Assembly: GCA_019313765.1 (NCBI GenBank)
Contig: JAFDAP010000124.1
Location: 1-5,914, forward strand
Length of the DNA: 5,914 nucleotides
DNA from: Deltaproteobacteria bacterium
Lineage (GTDB): Bacteria > Desulfobacterota > DSM-4660 > Desulfatiglandales > Desulfatiglandaceae
Direction of reading: 5' to 3'
The first letter of the stretch is position 1. Each line of letters starts with the position of its first letter. Position numbers and translations under genes: made by a program. Below the pieces are notes generated by a model. That model saw only the letters and a program-made list of their open reading frames with translations, made no database searches and was not told the origin of the DNA. This document shows positions 5,503-5,914 of this stretch, piece by piece.

Positions 5503-5914
5503 ATGTCGCAACTAAATAATCCTGTAGAGATCCTGAAAGTTCTCAATAAATCAAATTGCAAAGAATGTGATGAATTGACATGCCTTGCATTTGCCGCAGC
5601 AGTGTTTAAGGGGAATAAACAGCTCGCGGAATGCCCTCATCTTGAAAGCGATGTAATTGAGAGGTTTCGCGGTAAAGCCCAAACGCGGAAGACCCCTGAA
5701 CAGGATCTGGAGGAATCAGTGGAGCAGTTGAAAAGAAAGGTGGCTTCAATAAATCTTTCTTCTGCAGCCGAGAGATTGGGGGCCAGGTTTTCTGACGGGA
5801 AATTGACAATCAGTATTTGCGGAAAAAATTTCGATGTTGATTCAAATGGAAACCTGTTTTCCGAAATACACATGCATCCATGGGTTACGATACCGATACT
5901 CAGCTATATACTGA
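5503..5914 (+). CDS. Fe-S cluster / DUF3786 protein (3' end beyond window)
   Basis: The ATG at 5503 opens 137 codons without a stop to the right edge. Residues 19-46 hold the cysteine pattern CX2CX4CX16C (CKECDELTC, then AAAVFKGNKQLAECPHL), matching the putative Fe-S domain also found in RnfB and in the large subunit of the corrinoid Fe-S protein, which binds a 4Fe-4S cluster through C19, C22, C27 and C44. A charged, possibly helical linker (51-85) leads to AERLGARFSDGKLTISICGK (89-108) and HPWVTIPILSYIL (125-137), which I recognise as the start of DUF3786. DUF3786 has no defined function that I know; the combination suggests an electron-transfer or cofactor-linked role in an anaerobe. The ribosome binding site is unusual: a run of eight G (5488-5495), 7 bp from the ATG. 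The gene begins 107 bp after the thioesterase. Confidence 0.85.
   Translation, partial: MSQLNNPVEILKVLNKSNCKECDELTCLAFAAAVFKGNKQLAECPHLESDVIERFRGKAQTRKTPEQDLEESVEQLKRKVASINLSSAAERLGARFSDGKLTISICGKNFDVDSNGNLFSEIHMHPWVTIPILSYIL

Overview
The window looks like a chromosomal segment of a sulfate-reducing or syntrophic Desulfobacterota-type bacterium (the former Deltaproteobacteria). This is an inference from gene content: a crotonase, a DUF169 protein, a PaaI-type thioesterase and an Fe-S/DUF3786 protein occur together, beside remains of an acyl-CoA synthetase and of a 2Fe-2S redox protein. All starts that can be resolved have purine-rich ribosome binding sites. No rRNA, tRNA, CRISPR array or transposase gene is visible.

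Layout. Positions 1-596 (minus strand) hold a VapBC-type toxin-antitoxin pair. The Phd/YefM-like antitoxin overlaps the PIN-domain toxin by ATGA, and the toxin runs off the left edge with its four acidic residues already present. A good sigma70-type promoter with an overlapping inverted repeat lies just upstream. Diverging from it, a second good sigma70-type promoter (746-774) precedes a gene for an exported alpha/beta hydrolase of the MetX-like (homoserine acetyltransferase-like) fold (866-2107). Next comes a gene scar (2197-2569): the first ~59 codons of an acyl-CoA synthetase joined out of frame to the last ~65 codons of a plant-type 2Fe-2S domain. A gene-free stretch (2570-2993) carries an elaborate nested inverted repeat of about 225 bp (2636-2860).

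The right half is a one-strand acyl-CoA-flavoured block: an enoyl-CoA hydratase/isomerase (2994-3827), a DUF169 protein with four cysteines (3973-4764), a PaaI-like hotdog thioesterase (4868-5395), and the start of an Fe-S/DUF3786 protein (5503 to the right edge). Gaps of 104-145 bp separate these genes, so they may be one loose operon or several units. A TATAAT box before the DUF169 gene suggests at least one internal promoter.

How they may work together (inference): the crotonase and thioesterase act on CoA thioesters, and the broken synthetase would have activated an acid to its CoA ester. The DUF169 and DUF3786 proteins have no established function known to me, but both carry cysteine patterns suggesting a metal or Fe-S cofactor. 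The least explained items are the DUF169/DUF3786 pairing in a CoA-thioester setting, the nested inverted repeat, and the chimeric scar. I do not see a clear new defence or mobile system.
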